Of a stretch of DNA of 64,000 bases, positions 1 through 12,583 are shown piece after piece. Position 1 is the first letter of the stretch. Each line of letters begins with the position of its first letter. The translations under genes and the position numbers were made by a program. Source of the DNA: Azadirachta indica (Eukaryota; Streptophyta; Magnoliopsida; Sapindales; Meliaceae); NCBI GenBank assembly GCA_022749755.1, contig CM040443.1:3511191-3575190 (forward strand), given 5' to 3'. Under the pieces are notes generated by a model, which was given only the letters and a program-made list of their open reading frames with translations, made no database searches and was not told the origin of the DNA.

Positions 1-2207
1 CTTGTTATTTTGTCAAAACAAATAAGTAAATACTTATTTTCAGATGTTTTAAAATAAGAAACAAATATATCAATCAGATTCAGTTTCAATTAAATTCATA
101 GTTTAGTCATGTTTAGAGTTTAAATAAAAAAAATGAAACACTACCTTAGTGCCAAAATGAAGATTACTTCTCCCATCTCACCTTGAAATTGAAATAAAAA
201 GGTCTTAAATTATTTTGGTTTTATTTTCTTTAGCACATATAAAGCAATAAAAAGGAGTCACGTAATGACCGCCACTATTTTAGCTACTTCTAGCCTCACT
301 GCCTTCATTCCCTTTTTCTCGAAAATAGATATATCCTCATGATTGAAAATTTTGAAGACCAATTATGTTAAAAACAATTTATTCTAAGCCAGTCACCAGT
401 GGCGATGGCCAACAATGGTGGCACTTGTCGCCAATCGATCTCTTCTTTTTTAATCCCTCTTCTATTCCGCAGAGACTCGTGATATCAAAGTCAGAATTTT
501 GGACTTTTTTTCTAGTAAGGAGAAAATATACTATGTGTACATCTAACAAGGGAAAATTGTCATTTTCTAGAAAAATAATGTATCTATTGATATAGTTTAC
601 TTGAAATTATTTTATTAATGAATTATTGTGTGAACATAATTAACTTTTTTATAAAATATAAATCATATAATACTTAAAAAAGATATATTTATCAAAATAT
701 TAGTTTTGAATTTTTTATTTTTATAAATGTAAACAATTTAGTATTTATATTAGAAAAAATAAATATATAATTTAAATTCAAATTCAGTCAAATTTAAAAT
801 TCAATCATGTTTAGACTTCGGTCTAAAAAAACAAATGCAGCCTAATCTATAAGAACATTTAATTAAAATTTATAAGGCTTCACAGTATGTTCTTACCAAA
901 TACTATTTCAATATATCATAAATATATCATAAATAAAAACAATTGATCCATCAATAATCCAATAAGTAATAAATATTGATCCATCAATAATTCAAACTAA
1001 AAAATGAAATTAGGAAGCAAGAAAAGGGAAGCTGAAGGGAAGTAATCTAGTTGAGTGTTTATGTATGCTTTATATTTTTATATATTATAAAATATATAAT
1101 AAACTAAGTTTTTATTTAAAATATTATTATATTACTTTTGGCTTATTGAATTGGATTTTGGTGTAAAATATTATTATAAACTAAGTGTTTATGTAAGGTA
1201 GTTTGGCAGATTTGACCAAATTTACATCTGATCCATCACTTGGGAAATCGAAATTTTTTTCAATCCAACTCATCCACCTGTGATAGAATCCGGGTCTATT
1301 AAAAAAAATTTCAAATCCGATCCAAATAAGCCAAAAAATATATAATTTTAATATTGATTATATTTTATTAACGAAGATAATGAAAAAAATAGTATGTGAT
1401 TTATTTAAACTTTCAAACAAATATACTCATTTGAATAAATCACAAAAATTAAATATATAAATAATTACAATGAGTACTTTTAATAAAAATAAATTACATT
1501 TTTTAAAGTTACATTAAAAATTTAAAAGGTGACAAAAATAGTTAAAGTAAGTTTACAAGAATATCTAATTAAAACTTATAAAGCTTCACATAATATTGTT
1601 ATAAAATCTTATTTTAACAAGAAAAAGAATAAGTACATCGTAGATAAAAAATATTGATCATAAAAAAACCTAACCAAAAGATAAAGTTGAAGAGAAGAAG
1701 TAGGTTGAAGGAAAAATATTAGTTGAGTATGTATATAGACTTTATATTTTTATATATTATAGATATAATTTTTTGAACAATAAACTAATTTTTTATTTAA
1801 AATATTTTATACTAGTTTATAAGAATTGGATTGTATTTTGGCCGATTAATAATACAAATCTATAATCTAATCCATCTTAAATAAATTTCAAGTTTTTCAA
1901 TTCAATCTAATCCATTGATCCATTAAATTCACTAAAAAAGATATTTTGTATATTAAGCATATTGGTCCGATTGGTTGAATTATGAATACTCTTAATAATA
2001 CAAATTCATAATCAAATCCACTATAAATAAATTTTAGATTTTTCAATCCAATCCAATCCAATCAATTGATCCATTAAATTTACTAAAAAATATACTGAAT
2101 CGGATATAATTAAATGAATTAGTCAGATTAGATTAAATTCTGAACAATGCTACTTTGAGTGAATTCTAACTTAAAACATACATAATGACTATTAATTATA
2201 TTAAATA
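1..2207. other. AT-rich intergenic DNA with direct repeats
   Basis: No convincing gene. A 76-codon open frame at 365-595 has no recognisable motif. A segment at about 845-1200 is repeated in the same orientation at about 1550-1850: both contain a 'taattaaaa-ttataa-gcttcaca' stretch, then 'gttgag...gtatg', then the same 'ctttatatttttatatatta' string. A second, shorter direct repeat built on 'aatccattgatccattaaatt' occurs at about 1855-1945 and 1990-2105, with a weaker relative at 1210-1330. This looks like old non-autonomous transposon or tandemly duplicated intergenic DNA. Confidence 0.5.
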
Positions 2208-3525
2208 TTATTCATTAACTATAATATTTATAATAACTTTAAATTTTTCCATCCCATAAGTCTCTATAGAATTGAAAGGACCTTCTGATGCATAGTTCTC
2301 CGCACGACTTTCTTTGTACTGTGGAATTTGTTCAATCATTTGAAGCTCTTCAACAGTCAACTTCCAGTCAAATATGTCAAGATTTTCTTTCATTCTTTCT
2401 TTGTTGAAGCTCTTGGGAATTAAACTCACCCCTTGCTCGTATACCCACCTCAGAGAAACCTTATACAAAATATAGCCTCAGTCAAGCTACTGTGTAAAAA
2501 AGAAAAATTAATACCATGAGCAATATATATTTTAATTGAAGTGGTATGAATGACCACTTGTATTTATAGCATTACTGAAGTATGAAATATAAGACAGTCT
2601 GAGAATAATACCTTAGCAACCGTCTTTCCTTTAGCTGTAGCAATCTCTTTTAGCACTTCACTTTCCAAGACTCGATTACTTCCCCAAGCTGTTCCTTCGG
2701 CTCCTAATGGAGGGGAGTATGCTGCGATATGTATTCCCTTCTTTTCGCAGAACTCCCTCAGCTTCTTCTGCTGTCAAACTGGGTTCATCTCCTCCTTAAT
2801 TACCAGAAAACCAGTTTTGCGTTCATGCACTCATCATCTGTTGATCTTAAGCCATATATCAACAAACAAATTAAACTTTTAAAAAGATTACTCACTTGAT
2901 TCACACCAGGAGGGATTTTTGCAGTAGCAAGTAATCTCTCAAGCTTCTTGCAAGAAAAGTTGCTTACTCCTATGGATTTTGTAAGACCAAGCATTTGACA
3001 CTCCTCCATGGCCTCCCAAACAGCTTCAATCCAATGGAAGAATATCCTCTTTCTTAAATGGAAACTCGAACCCCAGCTTCAAGCTTGTTGGAAAATGAAT
3101 GAGATAGAGATCCAGATACGCTATTCCAAGATTCCCACATAAACCAATAAATCAACAACTCCATAAATAATCACTAAATATATAGTTTAAAATAGCTCAA
3201 GCTGGTAACTACTTGAGAGAACTTTGCAGTGCAGGGAGGAGAAGTTCACGGTGGGCATGGTCAGGCCAAAGCTTCGAAGTGATAAAGAGCTCATCTCGTG
3301 ATTTGATGAGCCCAAGACGCAAAGCTATTGCTTGGCCAAGAGAATGCTCAGACTGGTAAAGTGCAGCAGTATCAAAGTGTCTGTAGCCGAATTCAATTGC
3401 ATGAAGAACAGATTCTTTTACAGATTCATTATCTGAGGAGAAGGGATAGTCCGCCGTGCCAAATCCCAAAAGGGGATGATTTTGCCTGTTGATTTCAGTG
3501 TTGCCGAATGAATACTGCTCACCAT
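2208..3525 (-). pseudogene. AKR-1: decayed aldo-keto reductase pseudogene
   Basis: Fifth-most-decayed style relic of the four-exon AKR family, aligned here by comparison with the other copies in this window. Exons on the minus strand: 3525-3213, 3134-2896, 2794-2612 and 2459 to about 2239. The ATG (MVSS...) is present, and DTAALYQSE (catalytic Asp and Tyr), the SKLW lysine and the LIHFP histidine can all be read. Lesions: one base lost from the T run at 3468-3471 (frameshift near codon 19); an in-frame 6-bp loss near 3335; intron-1 acceptor AG changed to GG at 3135-3136; a 2-bp loss creating TGA at 3026-3028; Trp to TGA at 2774-2776; a second frameshift near 2255 that replaces the WDGEI end with about 20 foreign residues. 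It cannot make an AKR. Exon lengths (313, 239, 183, 221) against 320, 241, 180, 225 in intact copies confirm the indels. Confidence 0.9.
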
Positions 3526-3540
3526 TTTCTCTTTGTGCAT

Positions 3541-3960
3541 TGATTCAGTATTTTCTTGGGTTTAGATATACGTAAGGGGCAGAATGCAAATGAAATGCAA
3601 ATTTTTAATTCCGGCAGTCATTATTTCCATTAACAACATTTTCCGCATATTTTTTATATAATTTTTTTAATTGTTGATTTTATGTCGAATATTAATGAGA
3701 ACAACCTACTTGAGTATGGGTCATTAATGTTCTCAATTATAAAGAGATATCTACAGTCATTATTGTCAAGAAGCCTTTAATGTTGTCCCTCATAGTTTCG
3801 GATCGAAAATGACAACCACCCAATATTAATTTGTGCGGTTGTCCAGTTTTCAGATCTGACGCAGTGGGGTAGCACAAGAGGATAAAAACTATTTTGTTTG
3901 GTTTTTTCATGAAGTGGGCTAAATATTAATTTCACTGTTTATCATCATTAATCAACTGTT
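3541..3960 (-). repeat. AKR-1 promoter segment, homologous to that of AKR-2
   Basis: Read on the minus strand, this segment matches 7,850-8,160 upstream of AKR-2 block by block: 'actatgagggacaa', 'gcttcttg', 'ataa(c/t)tgagaacattaatgacc', 'gttgttctcatt', 'atcaacaatt', 'tgcatttcatttgc'. Related pieces lie at 28,200-28,420 (upstream of AKR-4) and 32,280-32,347. It marks the part of the 5' region that was copied together with the gene. Confidence 0.7.
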
Positions 3961-5014
3961 TGTATCAATGACAAATTAATAAAACCATGAGCAATTTTAC
4001 TCATTTTTGTTTTTTCACTTTCTGCTTTTGCGGCTTTATATTTTTGCTCTTAACTTAGAAATATTTTGTTTTAAATCCTGATTCTCTTCACTATACTCAT
4101 CAAATATCATAGTTTAACGAGAATTAACATTAGAATACAAGATGCAAGTCCACCACCATTGCCGGTTGACTCTAAATTTGAAGCCTAACCAACAATCCTG
4201 AGCAACGGCCAGCATTGCCATCAAAATTAATAAGAGAGTTGTGACCATTCTCATTTCCCACTCCCACCAATTTGCAACACATGCTTTAGCTGAAACGGCA
4301 ATTTTTCCACATCACCAATGATCCACCTCAAAATCAATTGTTCTTAACTCAATTTTGATAATATATATTCCCAATTTTCTAAGCCAAGATTGCATCTTCC
4401 ACCTCCATCCGTACGTAGTAATAACATCTAACCTACTTTGACTTAGTTGCAACTCAATCCTAATTTTCTAAGCAAAATACAGTAAATGGAAAGAAACCGA
4501 TTGGCTGCAACATAATACAGTAACATCTTTTGGCTTTCATGTGTAGGTTTAACACGGAAAGGGAAGCCGTGATTGTAGGAGAGAGTGATACAATAGAGGT
4601 AGCTTGGGGTCTGGTTGATGTTAGTGAGGTGGTGGTGAAACCGTGAGGTCGCGGCAGGGAATTTAAGGCTAGAGCTAGAAGTGTAGACGACAGCTTATAA
4701 TAAAACACATAGGTTTTTTCAATTAGAATAAATAGATATATTTTCAATTTTTATATTTTAGAACACTTCTATAGTTGCAACAAACGGTATTAGACAACTA
4801 ACAGTTTAAAGAAGACATACGTCTTTTCCTAAACTTTGTATTTAAGTGTTAAAAGCTAAAATTTTGGGTAAAATATATATTAATACCTCTTTGAATTAAT
4901 AAAGAATTTGACTACCCTATTTATAATATGTATAAACTTACTTGCCAAATTCAAATACATTAATAAATAATTTCATAATAAAAACTTAAATAACTTATGA
5001 ATCTTGGTTATAGC
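3961..5014. other. intergenic, no gene seen
   Basis: AT-rich DNA with a slightly less biased patch at about 4140-4680. The open frame on the minus strand there (4460-4747) starts in low-complexity sequence and has no known motif. Nothing I can name. Confidence 0.4.
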
Positions 5015-6298
5015 AAAATTGTCTTAGACCCCCTCTAGTTTGCCTAATTCTCCAAAACCCCTAAGGTTTAAAAAATATTCTATTACGTACAACCATTAAT
5101 TGGGTTAACAAAAAAAATAACTTTTTAGGTGCAAAATATTTGAACAACATAAAGTAAATTAAAAAAATAACTCGTTAATTATGCTGAAATATGTAATAAT
5201 TAATTAATTATTTTTGTTTTTTTATTTTTTATCTCTCCACTTTTCATCTTCTCTTTTGGCTCTCTTTATGGTCTCTTTTTCCATGGCCAAATCTTCAAAA
5301 AAACAGCCCTAAAATTTTATCCAACAATCTTGAATTCAAAAACCACTAGCATTTACATAGAAAAAAAAAACTCCACCACAACCAAACCGTCTATTCAATT
5401 TTTTCTCTTCACTCATCACATAAATCCTACTATGATAACAAATCAATAATAACTCAAAAATAAATCAAAATAGTATGTGTGCATTTAGCAAGCAATGAAG
5501 TCAAAGAAAATTGAGATTTTTTGCGATTCGATTTATAAAGCTTCACAAAAATTTGAATTAATATGGGCTACAAAATTGGGTATAAAACAAAATCACTAAT
5601 AACAAAGTTAACTTTCATTGAATTTAATCCATAGATCCTTAACTTCACCATCTCACTTTGCTCTAATTGATTCAACTTCGGTTTCCTCTCTCTCTAATTT
5701 GACTTTAGCTTCTTTCATTTATACCATTAATGATGCTACTTTTACTTTGACTGCCACTAGCATAAAAACACAAGACTTTTTGCTCTATTATTATCGAGTG
5801 GGTAAAGAAAATGTATGGGTAAAGAAGATGTGTTAAGTTGTTTGTCTGTTTGAAAGAAAGAAAATGTTGATAAAGAAGATGAAAGCGAGAAAAAAGACAT
5901 GATGTTTTAATTTGATTCCAATTCATTAATTTTTTTTTTATTTTTACATAATTTGGATAAGAAGTAGGTTTTGATTTGGGAATAGATATAAATTTTTCAT
6001 CTGATTGGGCAATGGATTGGTGGAGAAGAAAAGATTAGTTTGAATTCTTTTTCTAATTGGAGAAAAAAAAATTTAAACTATAATAAATTTAAATATTTAA
6101 ATATTTAAATATTTTTGCCTTGTAGGACTGACTTATGGGTCCCATTTATTTTCTTATTGCATCATAAAAGTTAAAATGGTAAAAGTATTATTTTTCCGTA
6201 AATTCAACTCATAATTAGATGTAACAGAGTATTTTTTAAACCTCATGCGGGTGTTGTTGAACAATTAGGCCAAATCTAATAGAATCTAGGACAATTTT
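5015..6298. mobile_element. non-autonomous TIR element (about 1.28 kb)
   Basis: The left end begins at 'aaaattgtcttagaccccc' and continues through 'tttgcctaattctcc', 'aaaacccctaaggttta' and 'aaaatattctattacgt'. The right end (6180-6298) is its reverse complement with some divergence, read backwards as 'aaaattgtcctaga', 'tttggcctaattgttc', 'gcatgaggtttaaaaaat', 'actctgttac'. This gives terminal inverted repeats of roughly 100 bp. The interior has no transposase; a 72-codon open frame at 5618-5836 is Ser/Thr-rich and unrecognised. No clear target-site duplication. A single related end lies at about 9920-10060. Confidence 0.65.
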
Positions 6299-7800
6299 CC
6301 CATATGATTATATTTACACACACACATATATATATATATCTGTATGTATGTATGTATATCCAAGCCTTTCTATAGGTTAATTAAAGAAGAGATGGCTAAC
6401 ACTGAAAGTTTAACTTATGACGACATAGCAGGATTAAGTGATGCACATTCAGGTTAAATGTCAAATTTGTCATTTTACATTGAAGGAAAATTGTTAAGTT
6501 ATTTCAAAAAATTTAATGAATTTGATGCTTGTCTTTTGTCCAGGATTGAAAAAAGATTGTGAGATTGCTTGATTGAAAATTCATATACTTGTGCTTTGCT
6601 TCTGTTTGCCCAAAATTAGTCAGTACTTCTACTTTTGCTTATAATTTTGTTATACACATAATATTTAACTTATATCTTAAAATTATTTTTATACTTAGAA
6701 TTATTTTTCGATTTAGAATTGAATGAAAGATAAATATATGAAAGTTATTGAATTGTAACTCAAATTACAGAAAACTTTTGATGTTTAATTTATAATATTT
6801 ATGTTACAGGTCAAATTTTATTATTATATTGCTAATAGTTTTAATAAATTCGGTATTTGAAAAATAAACACAGGCATTATTATTAGCAACAAAAATTAAT
6901 TTTATTTTTTTTAAATATGAAACATTCATTGACACTAATTTAATATTAACAAATAAGAAATCATAAATATCTTTTTGATAACATAAAAATCCTAATACCA
7001 TAATCTTAATACGCTACTAATACATTGAATATACTGAATACTGATATTTTTGCCATGATACTTTATTTGGTGTCAGAAATTGCTAGTTAGAGCAATTACG
7101 TTATTTAGAAGGTGTGTCAATAAAGTATATTACCGATATTAATCTAATATCAGCAATGATCATTTTTTTAATAGTGTAGTAAAACATGTTCAAAAGTTAC
7201 TGTAACAAAAATGATCGAAAGTGTTGTACCTACTCAAAAGTATTATAACAACTCCAAAGCAACTTTCGTATTTTGTTAATTTTGGTTACAGAGATATTTT
7301 GGTCTAAATAATGTGAAACCAATCAGTTTTAAATAAATTTTTATTATATAGTCCAAATTAAATTACTAATATGAAAAACGTTCATTTTGGATTATGTCCT
7401 AACTAGTAATGTCATCATCACAATAGACAATAGCTCTGGAATGATGAAATCTCATATCACTTAGTAATCAGTGAAACTACGCAAGTTCTTAGGTAGCATC
7501 TGTAAGAGCAGAATGCTCAACTTTATAGTACTGGAGCAGGCAATAATTGTTTGTTTCTTACTTTGCCATTAGATAACAGAGTGTCCTAAGAAAAAGCATA
7601 AGCTCGTGGTACACAATCAATCGATAGGATCTTCAGCTCAAACTATATCAAAATGGGCAAGGATGACTGTGTGCAGAAGTGGAGACCGTGGAAGAGAGTG
7701 CCTTTGACTTGACGAAGAACTGTGAATAACAACTGCATAATGAGGAGAACAAGAGAAGAAGACATATATTGACTGACAATAAGATAGCTAATTTGCCACC
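6299..7800. other. intergenic with a compound microsatellite
   Basis: At 6317-6358 there is (AC)n, then (TA)n, then (TATG)n. The rest is AT-rich with no supported gene. From 7380 to 7780 the composition is less biased but every frame is broken and I see no motif. Confidence 0.4.
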
Positions 7801-8187
7801 CCTAATTTAAACCATTCCATCGAAATACCAAACGAGATTAATTTTTCGTTCGAAAACTGGGCCAGATTTGAAAACTGGAAAACCACACAAATATTAGGTG
7901 GATGTCACCTTTGATCCCAAACTATGAGGGACAAGATTCAAGTCTTCTTGTTACTAATGAAAGTAGATCTCTTTTTATAACTGAGAACATTAATGACCTA
8001 GGTTGTTCTCATTGATATTTGTTATAATATCAACAATTTAAAAAATTATATTTTATATAATTATGGGGAAAGTGTTGTGTCAATGGAGATGACCACGAAT
8101 TAAAAATTGCATTTCATTTGCGTTGTGCCCCACGTGTGTTTAAACCCAATTAGTACTGAATCAATGCATCTTTGATGCTCGCAGAAA
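7801..8187 (+). promoter_or_regulatory. AKR-2 upstream region with G-box
   Basis: This is the plus-strand partner of the AKR-1 promoter segment. A palindromic G-box CACGTG sits at 8131-8136, 52 bp before the ATG. AKR-3 has TACGTG at the equivalent place, whereas AKR-1 and AKR-5 have lost the core (ACGTAT and ATGTGT). The leader just before the ATG ('gatgctcgcagaaa') resembles that of AKR-4 and differs from the 'aacaaagagaaa' leader of AKR-3 and AKR-5, so AKR-2 and AKR-4 form one promoter subclass. Bound factors are not known from sequence. Confidence 0.4.
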
Positions 8188-9481
8188 ATGGTGAGCAATA
8201 TTCCTTCGGCAACATTGAGCTCAACGGGCAAAACCATTCCCCTTTTGGGATTCGGCACTGCAGATTATCCCTTCTCCTCAGATAATGAATCTGTAAAAGA
8301 ATCTGTTCTTCATGCAATTGAAATCGGCTACAGACACTTCGATACCGCTGCACTTCACCAGTCTGAGCGTTCTCTTGGCCAAGCAATAGTTGAAGCTTTG
8401 CGTCTTGGGCTCGTCAAATCACGGGATGAGCTTTTTATCACTTCAAAGCTTTGGACTGGCCATGCCCACCGTGAACTCGTCCTCCCTGCACTGCAAAATT
8501 CTCTCAAGTAATTACCAAACAATTGCCTTATGCGGGGTTTTAAACTTTAATTCTTTATGGGGTTTTTGATGTTTTGGACTTTTATATGTAGGAATCTGGG
8601 AATTGAGTATCTAGATCTCTATCTGATTCATTTTCCGGCAAGCTTGAAGCCGAGGACGGGGCTTCCATTTAAGAATGAGGATGTTCTTCAACTGGATTAT
8701 GAGTCTGTTTGGGTGGCCATGGAGGAGTGTCAAAAGCTTGGTCTTGCAAAATCCATAGGAGTAAGCAACTTTTCTTGCAAGAAGCTTGAGACGATACTTG
8801 GTACTGCAAAAATTCCTCCTACTGTGAATCAAGTGAGTAATTTTGTTCTTTTTCATATATTTAAACTTCAATTTTTGTTTTGATATTTGGGTACATGAAT
8901 GCGTAACTGGTTTTCTGGTAATTAAGGTGGAGATAAACCCAGTTTGGCAGCAGAAGATGCTGAGGGATTTCTGTGAGAAGAAGGGAATACATATCACAGC
9001 ATACTCCCCGTTAGGAGCCAAAGGAACAGCTTGGGGAAGTAATCGAGTCTTGGAAGGTCAAGTGCTAAAAGAGATTGCTACTGCTAAAGGAAAGACGGTT
9101 GCTCAGGTTCTTCTCGTACTGATTTATATTTCATACTTAGTAATGCTGTAAATACGAATTCATCATTCACACCACTTCAATTAAGATAGATATTGCTCAT
9201 GGTATTAACTTTTTTTTCATACACAGTAGCTTGACTGAGGTTATTTTCTGTACAAGGTTTCTCTGAGGTGGGTATTTGAGCAAGGAGTGAGTTTAGTTGT
9301 GAAGAGCTTCAACAAAAAGAGAATGAAAGAAAATCTTGACATATTTGACTGGAAGTTGACTGCTGAAGAGCTTCAAAAGATTGAACATATTCCACAGTAT
9401 AGAGTGAATCGGCCAGAGATATATGTGTCAGAGGAAAGCCCTTTTAAATCCATTGAGATGATATGGGATGGAGAAATTTAA
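8188..9481 (+). CDS. AKR-2: aldo-keto reductase, catalytic Tyr replaced by His
   Basis: Four exons: 8188-8507, 8592-8832, 8927-9106, 9257-9481. They join in frame to 966 nt, 321 aa, the usual length for the plant AKR4 family (NADPH-dependent reduction of ketones and aldehydes, cytosolic). All introns are GT-AG with phases 2, 0, 0, exactly as in AKR-3. Motifs: LLGFGTA (19-25), Asp52 in GYRHFDTAA, Lys87 in TSKLW, His120 in [13 protein letters not shown] in the middle, the AYSPLG strand, and the C-terminal nucleotide-binding KSFNK. The family's catalytic Tyr, position 57 (DTAALYQSE elsewhere in this window), is His here (cac, 8356-8358). The other three tetrad residues remain. The frame is free of stops, so a folded but weakly active or pseudo-enzyme is likely; the substrate cannot be read from sequence. 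Closest match by eye is to codeinone or methylecgonone reductase-like proteins. Confidence 0.85.
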
Positions 9482-11379
9482 CATTATGAAAGTCATTTTG
9501 TAAACTTTAAGTTTGAATTCTGTTCAAGGGACGTATTTCTAATTAATGTCTCTCACCCCTATCCCTTAATATATAGTCCCCTCAGGTAAAATAATGAATA
9601 CTATGTTATCAATTTTATGTGGAGTAACGAACCAATAGCATTATAAGAGATTAGATTGTTCCAATGAAAATTATTGGAGCAGACGAGTTAGGGGAAGTAG
9701 AAGACGAGTGCAAGTCAAGGATTCCTTCCTTAAGTAGCCATCACTTTAATATTCGGATTAGTCTTAGCTGTACATGATTATAAGCTCCGTTTGGCGTTGG
9801 AAAATAAATATAAATAGTTTAATAACAAACTCAAAATGGTCAGGCAGAAAATATACAATAACAAAATTAAGACTGAAACTCATTCGTAATTCCATTAATT
9901 CAATACATTAAAATGAAAGGAAAAATGTCGATAACCCCTTAGGTTTGCTCTAATTATCCTGTACTTCTCTATTATTTCAAAAAGATATTATTATGTTCTA
10001 TTCTTACTTTGGTTAATGAAAAAATTACTTTTTTATGTTTTTTTACAAAATAAAAAAAAAAAATTCTGTTGATACTAGATTTTTGTTTTCTGAAATCAGC
10101 TGTTAGAATTTATTTATATATGGAAAAAGGCTTTTGTTCTTATCATTGAAGCAAAAGTAGAAAAGATTGTGTCTAGTCATTCACAATCATAAATTTGGTG
10201 AGATTCATAGAGGGAGATCTGGTGGTCGGAGTTTTGGTTTAAAACCTATCATTTAGAGGAAGACTCTGAACTTTGAATTTTGGAGTCTCATATTGCCCTT
10301 GAAGTTAAAAACCCTAACCTGATTTTCCTTTTCTGTTTTTTAAATTATTGATTGTTATTTGTTCTATTGAAGAATTTTTTAGTGGCTATACTAGCTTTGA
10401 AAAGGTTTCATTAAGAAAATAATAGAGATTTTATCGATAACAGTGTCATGGATATACTTGTGATTGTGATTGTAATTTAGTGGTAATGATCAATTGGATT
10501 AACTATGGAAGTGACTCTAAAGTGGGATAGTGGGATATATATATGATAACATGGAATTCAATGGCTCACGAGTTTCTTTAAAATGGAAGAGATGAACAAA
10601 CTCTCACAGTATTTGATAAGATGACTAACGAGGGGACTAAGCTTAATTAATTATATAAGTGTTTGAGTGATGGAAGTTGTGTTCATGGATGAAGGGTTGT
10701 TAATGCTTCTCCTTGAAGCCATTAGCTCTAATACCAAGTTGCATTTCTTGGAAAAATGTTTTGTATATTTTTGTAAAAGCAGCATTGCTACGAGAATTAC
10801 ATAGATATCTTTATATATCGGGCAATGTCTAGCCTAGAAAGCCCTAATGTCCAATCTATAGTTTGCCTATATTAATCTAAATGTACTCAACTCATAGCTA
10901 GGTGGTAAGGACCTATGCTCTTCATTTAGAGGGCATGGTTTCAAGTGTACACTTGAGGAATTCTCTCACTATTTGTGAGTAGATTTTCCTCCATGATGTG
11001 AGGCTACAAATCTCATTTGGGGGTGTACCATAATCAAGTGTTTGTCTAAAATCTCCTAGTAGATGTCTTATGCATAATATATAATCGAGTGTGCATCTGT
11101 TTTCATTTTTCCAATTATGTGCTCGATCACACCTGTAGTTATTTTAGCACAAATTTAGTATAGCTCATTTTCATCCTTCACTGCTGATTGTGTAGAGGAA
11201 GCACATATCATTCCCCATTTGGGCTATGGATTGGTCTCAACTGTAGGTCCAATCATTGATAGTGGCCCATTATCTTCAACAATGATGATATTTGCTTTCC
11301 TTTCGGTGTCTTGTCACATTTGTCAAAAAATTAAAAATAATCAACACCTAGGAGGTTACTTAAAAGTACATCACTCATA
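9482..11379. other. intergenic, mostly unassigned
   Basis: AT-rich DNA. About 9920-10060 resembles one end of the 5015-6298 TIR element ('aaaaatgtcgataacccc', 'taggtttgctctaatta'). Between 10,550 and 11,300 the base composition is less biased, yet no frame is open and no domain is visible; it may be an old gene or transposon remnant. Confidence 0.4.
10880..10965 (+). repeat. possible tRNA-derived SINE fragment
   Basis: 'tagctaggtggtaagg' resembles a tRNA A box, and 'ggtttcaagtg' about 45 bp further on a degenerate B box. The match is relaxed and there is no poly(A) tail or target-site duplication, so this is only a candidate. Confidence 0.25.
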
Positions 11380-12583
11380 ATGTATATATATACAAGCAAA
11401 GTTCAATTTGAACAAATTACATTGTAGCTAGTAATATTCATAATTCAAAATTGCAATTATTTTAACAATAAATAACACACAACTCTGAACCAAACTTTTA
11501 TTGATGTTACTTTCATTGACTATAAAATGTAGTTGAATCTCCAGAGAAGCTGCAGTGTTGAAATAACAAATGAGTTAATAGAAAGTAAAACAAACAACCA
11601 CTATATTAGCCTAATAATCTAGCAAGAAACATGAGAGAAAATTTTATAAATTTTTTATAAGACAATTCATTTTTTTTTTAACAACTTCAGTTAATATAAA
11701 ATATCTTAATATTTTTCTTAATTTACCATTAAAAAAATGCTCATTTAATTTATTTACAGCATTTTTCAGGTCAAACTCATCACATTCTATCTCCTGAAGG
11801 TACATGTCCCCATATATGTTTTAATTACACGATTTTATTGCATTATTTTAAGAATAAAGTATTGATAACTGCATTTTTTCTTCTTTGCAATTTCATTTTA
11901 CAGAACTGAGTCAAGAGTAAAAGTAATAACTATAAACATACTCTTAAATAGAAAATATTATTTCGCATGGTAATAGAAATAATATTTACAATGAGAGACG
12001 TTGTTTATGTTTTTAAAATATTTTATTATTTATTTAACATTTAAAATTTATAGGAATACAAATATAAAAATATTAATTTTTAGATATCTTATATTACAAA
12101 TAATTTAATATTTATATTTATTTATTAAGAATTTAAAAAAATTTACCAAGATTGAGAGGCCATCTGGATGCATTTTCAAAAATGAAAATAACCAAAAAAA
12201 AAAAATGTTTCATGCATCTTTCGTAAATTTTATTTACTTTTTTAAATTTTTACTAAAAGGTAAAACCAACTTTTGTTGCTTTCATAATTTTTGAAATGAA
12301 TTTTTGAAATTAATTACAATTCTTTTCCGAAAATAATCAATCAGACTTACTTTTAAAAACAATAGCAAATATATTCTTATTGTTCTCATTTTACGACATT
12401 ATTTTTAACGAACACTATTAAACACATCTATTTTTTTTGGAACACCATTTTTATAATTGTGTTCCTTCTACTGTGTAAGCATTTGAAGAAATTCAATTCT
12501 AAAAAATATAACAATAAAAATAATTAAAATAGTTGTGCCGCTTAAAAACAAATTGAAAATGTGAAAGATTTGAGAATTATTAC
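11380..12583 (-). repeat. CNL-A 3' flank, homologous to CNL-D 3' flank
   Basis: Read on the minus strand, the DNA just after the CNL-A stop ('taggtaat', then 'cattttcaatttgtttttaag') matches 56,504-56,560 after CNL-D. The similarity returns further out: the segment at 11,390-11,560 matches 57,230-57,410 ('agctaaatt', 'caatgcaagtgttcatcaat', 'tgaacta', 'tagttgcaatgtaatttg'). The CNL duplication unit therefore included over 900 bp of 3' DNA. Confidence 0.65.

Noticed and set aside
365..595. 76-codon frame near the left edge
   Set aside because: No recognisable domain and AT-rich surroundings. Cannot be supported as a gene.
8611..9021. 136-codon minus-strand frame opposite AKR-2
   Set aside because: It spans exons and an intron of AKR-2 in antisense. 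Similar shadows occur opposite AKR-5.
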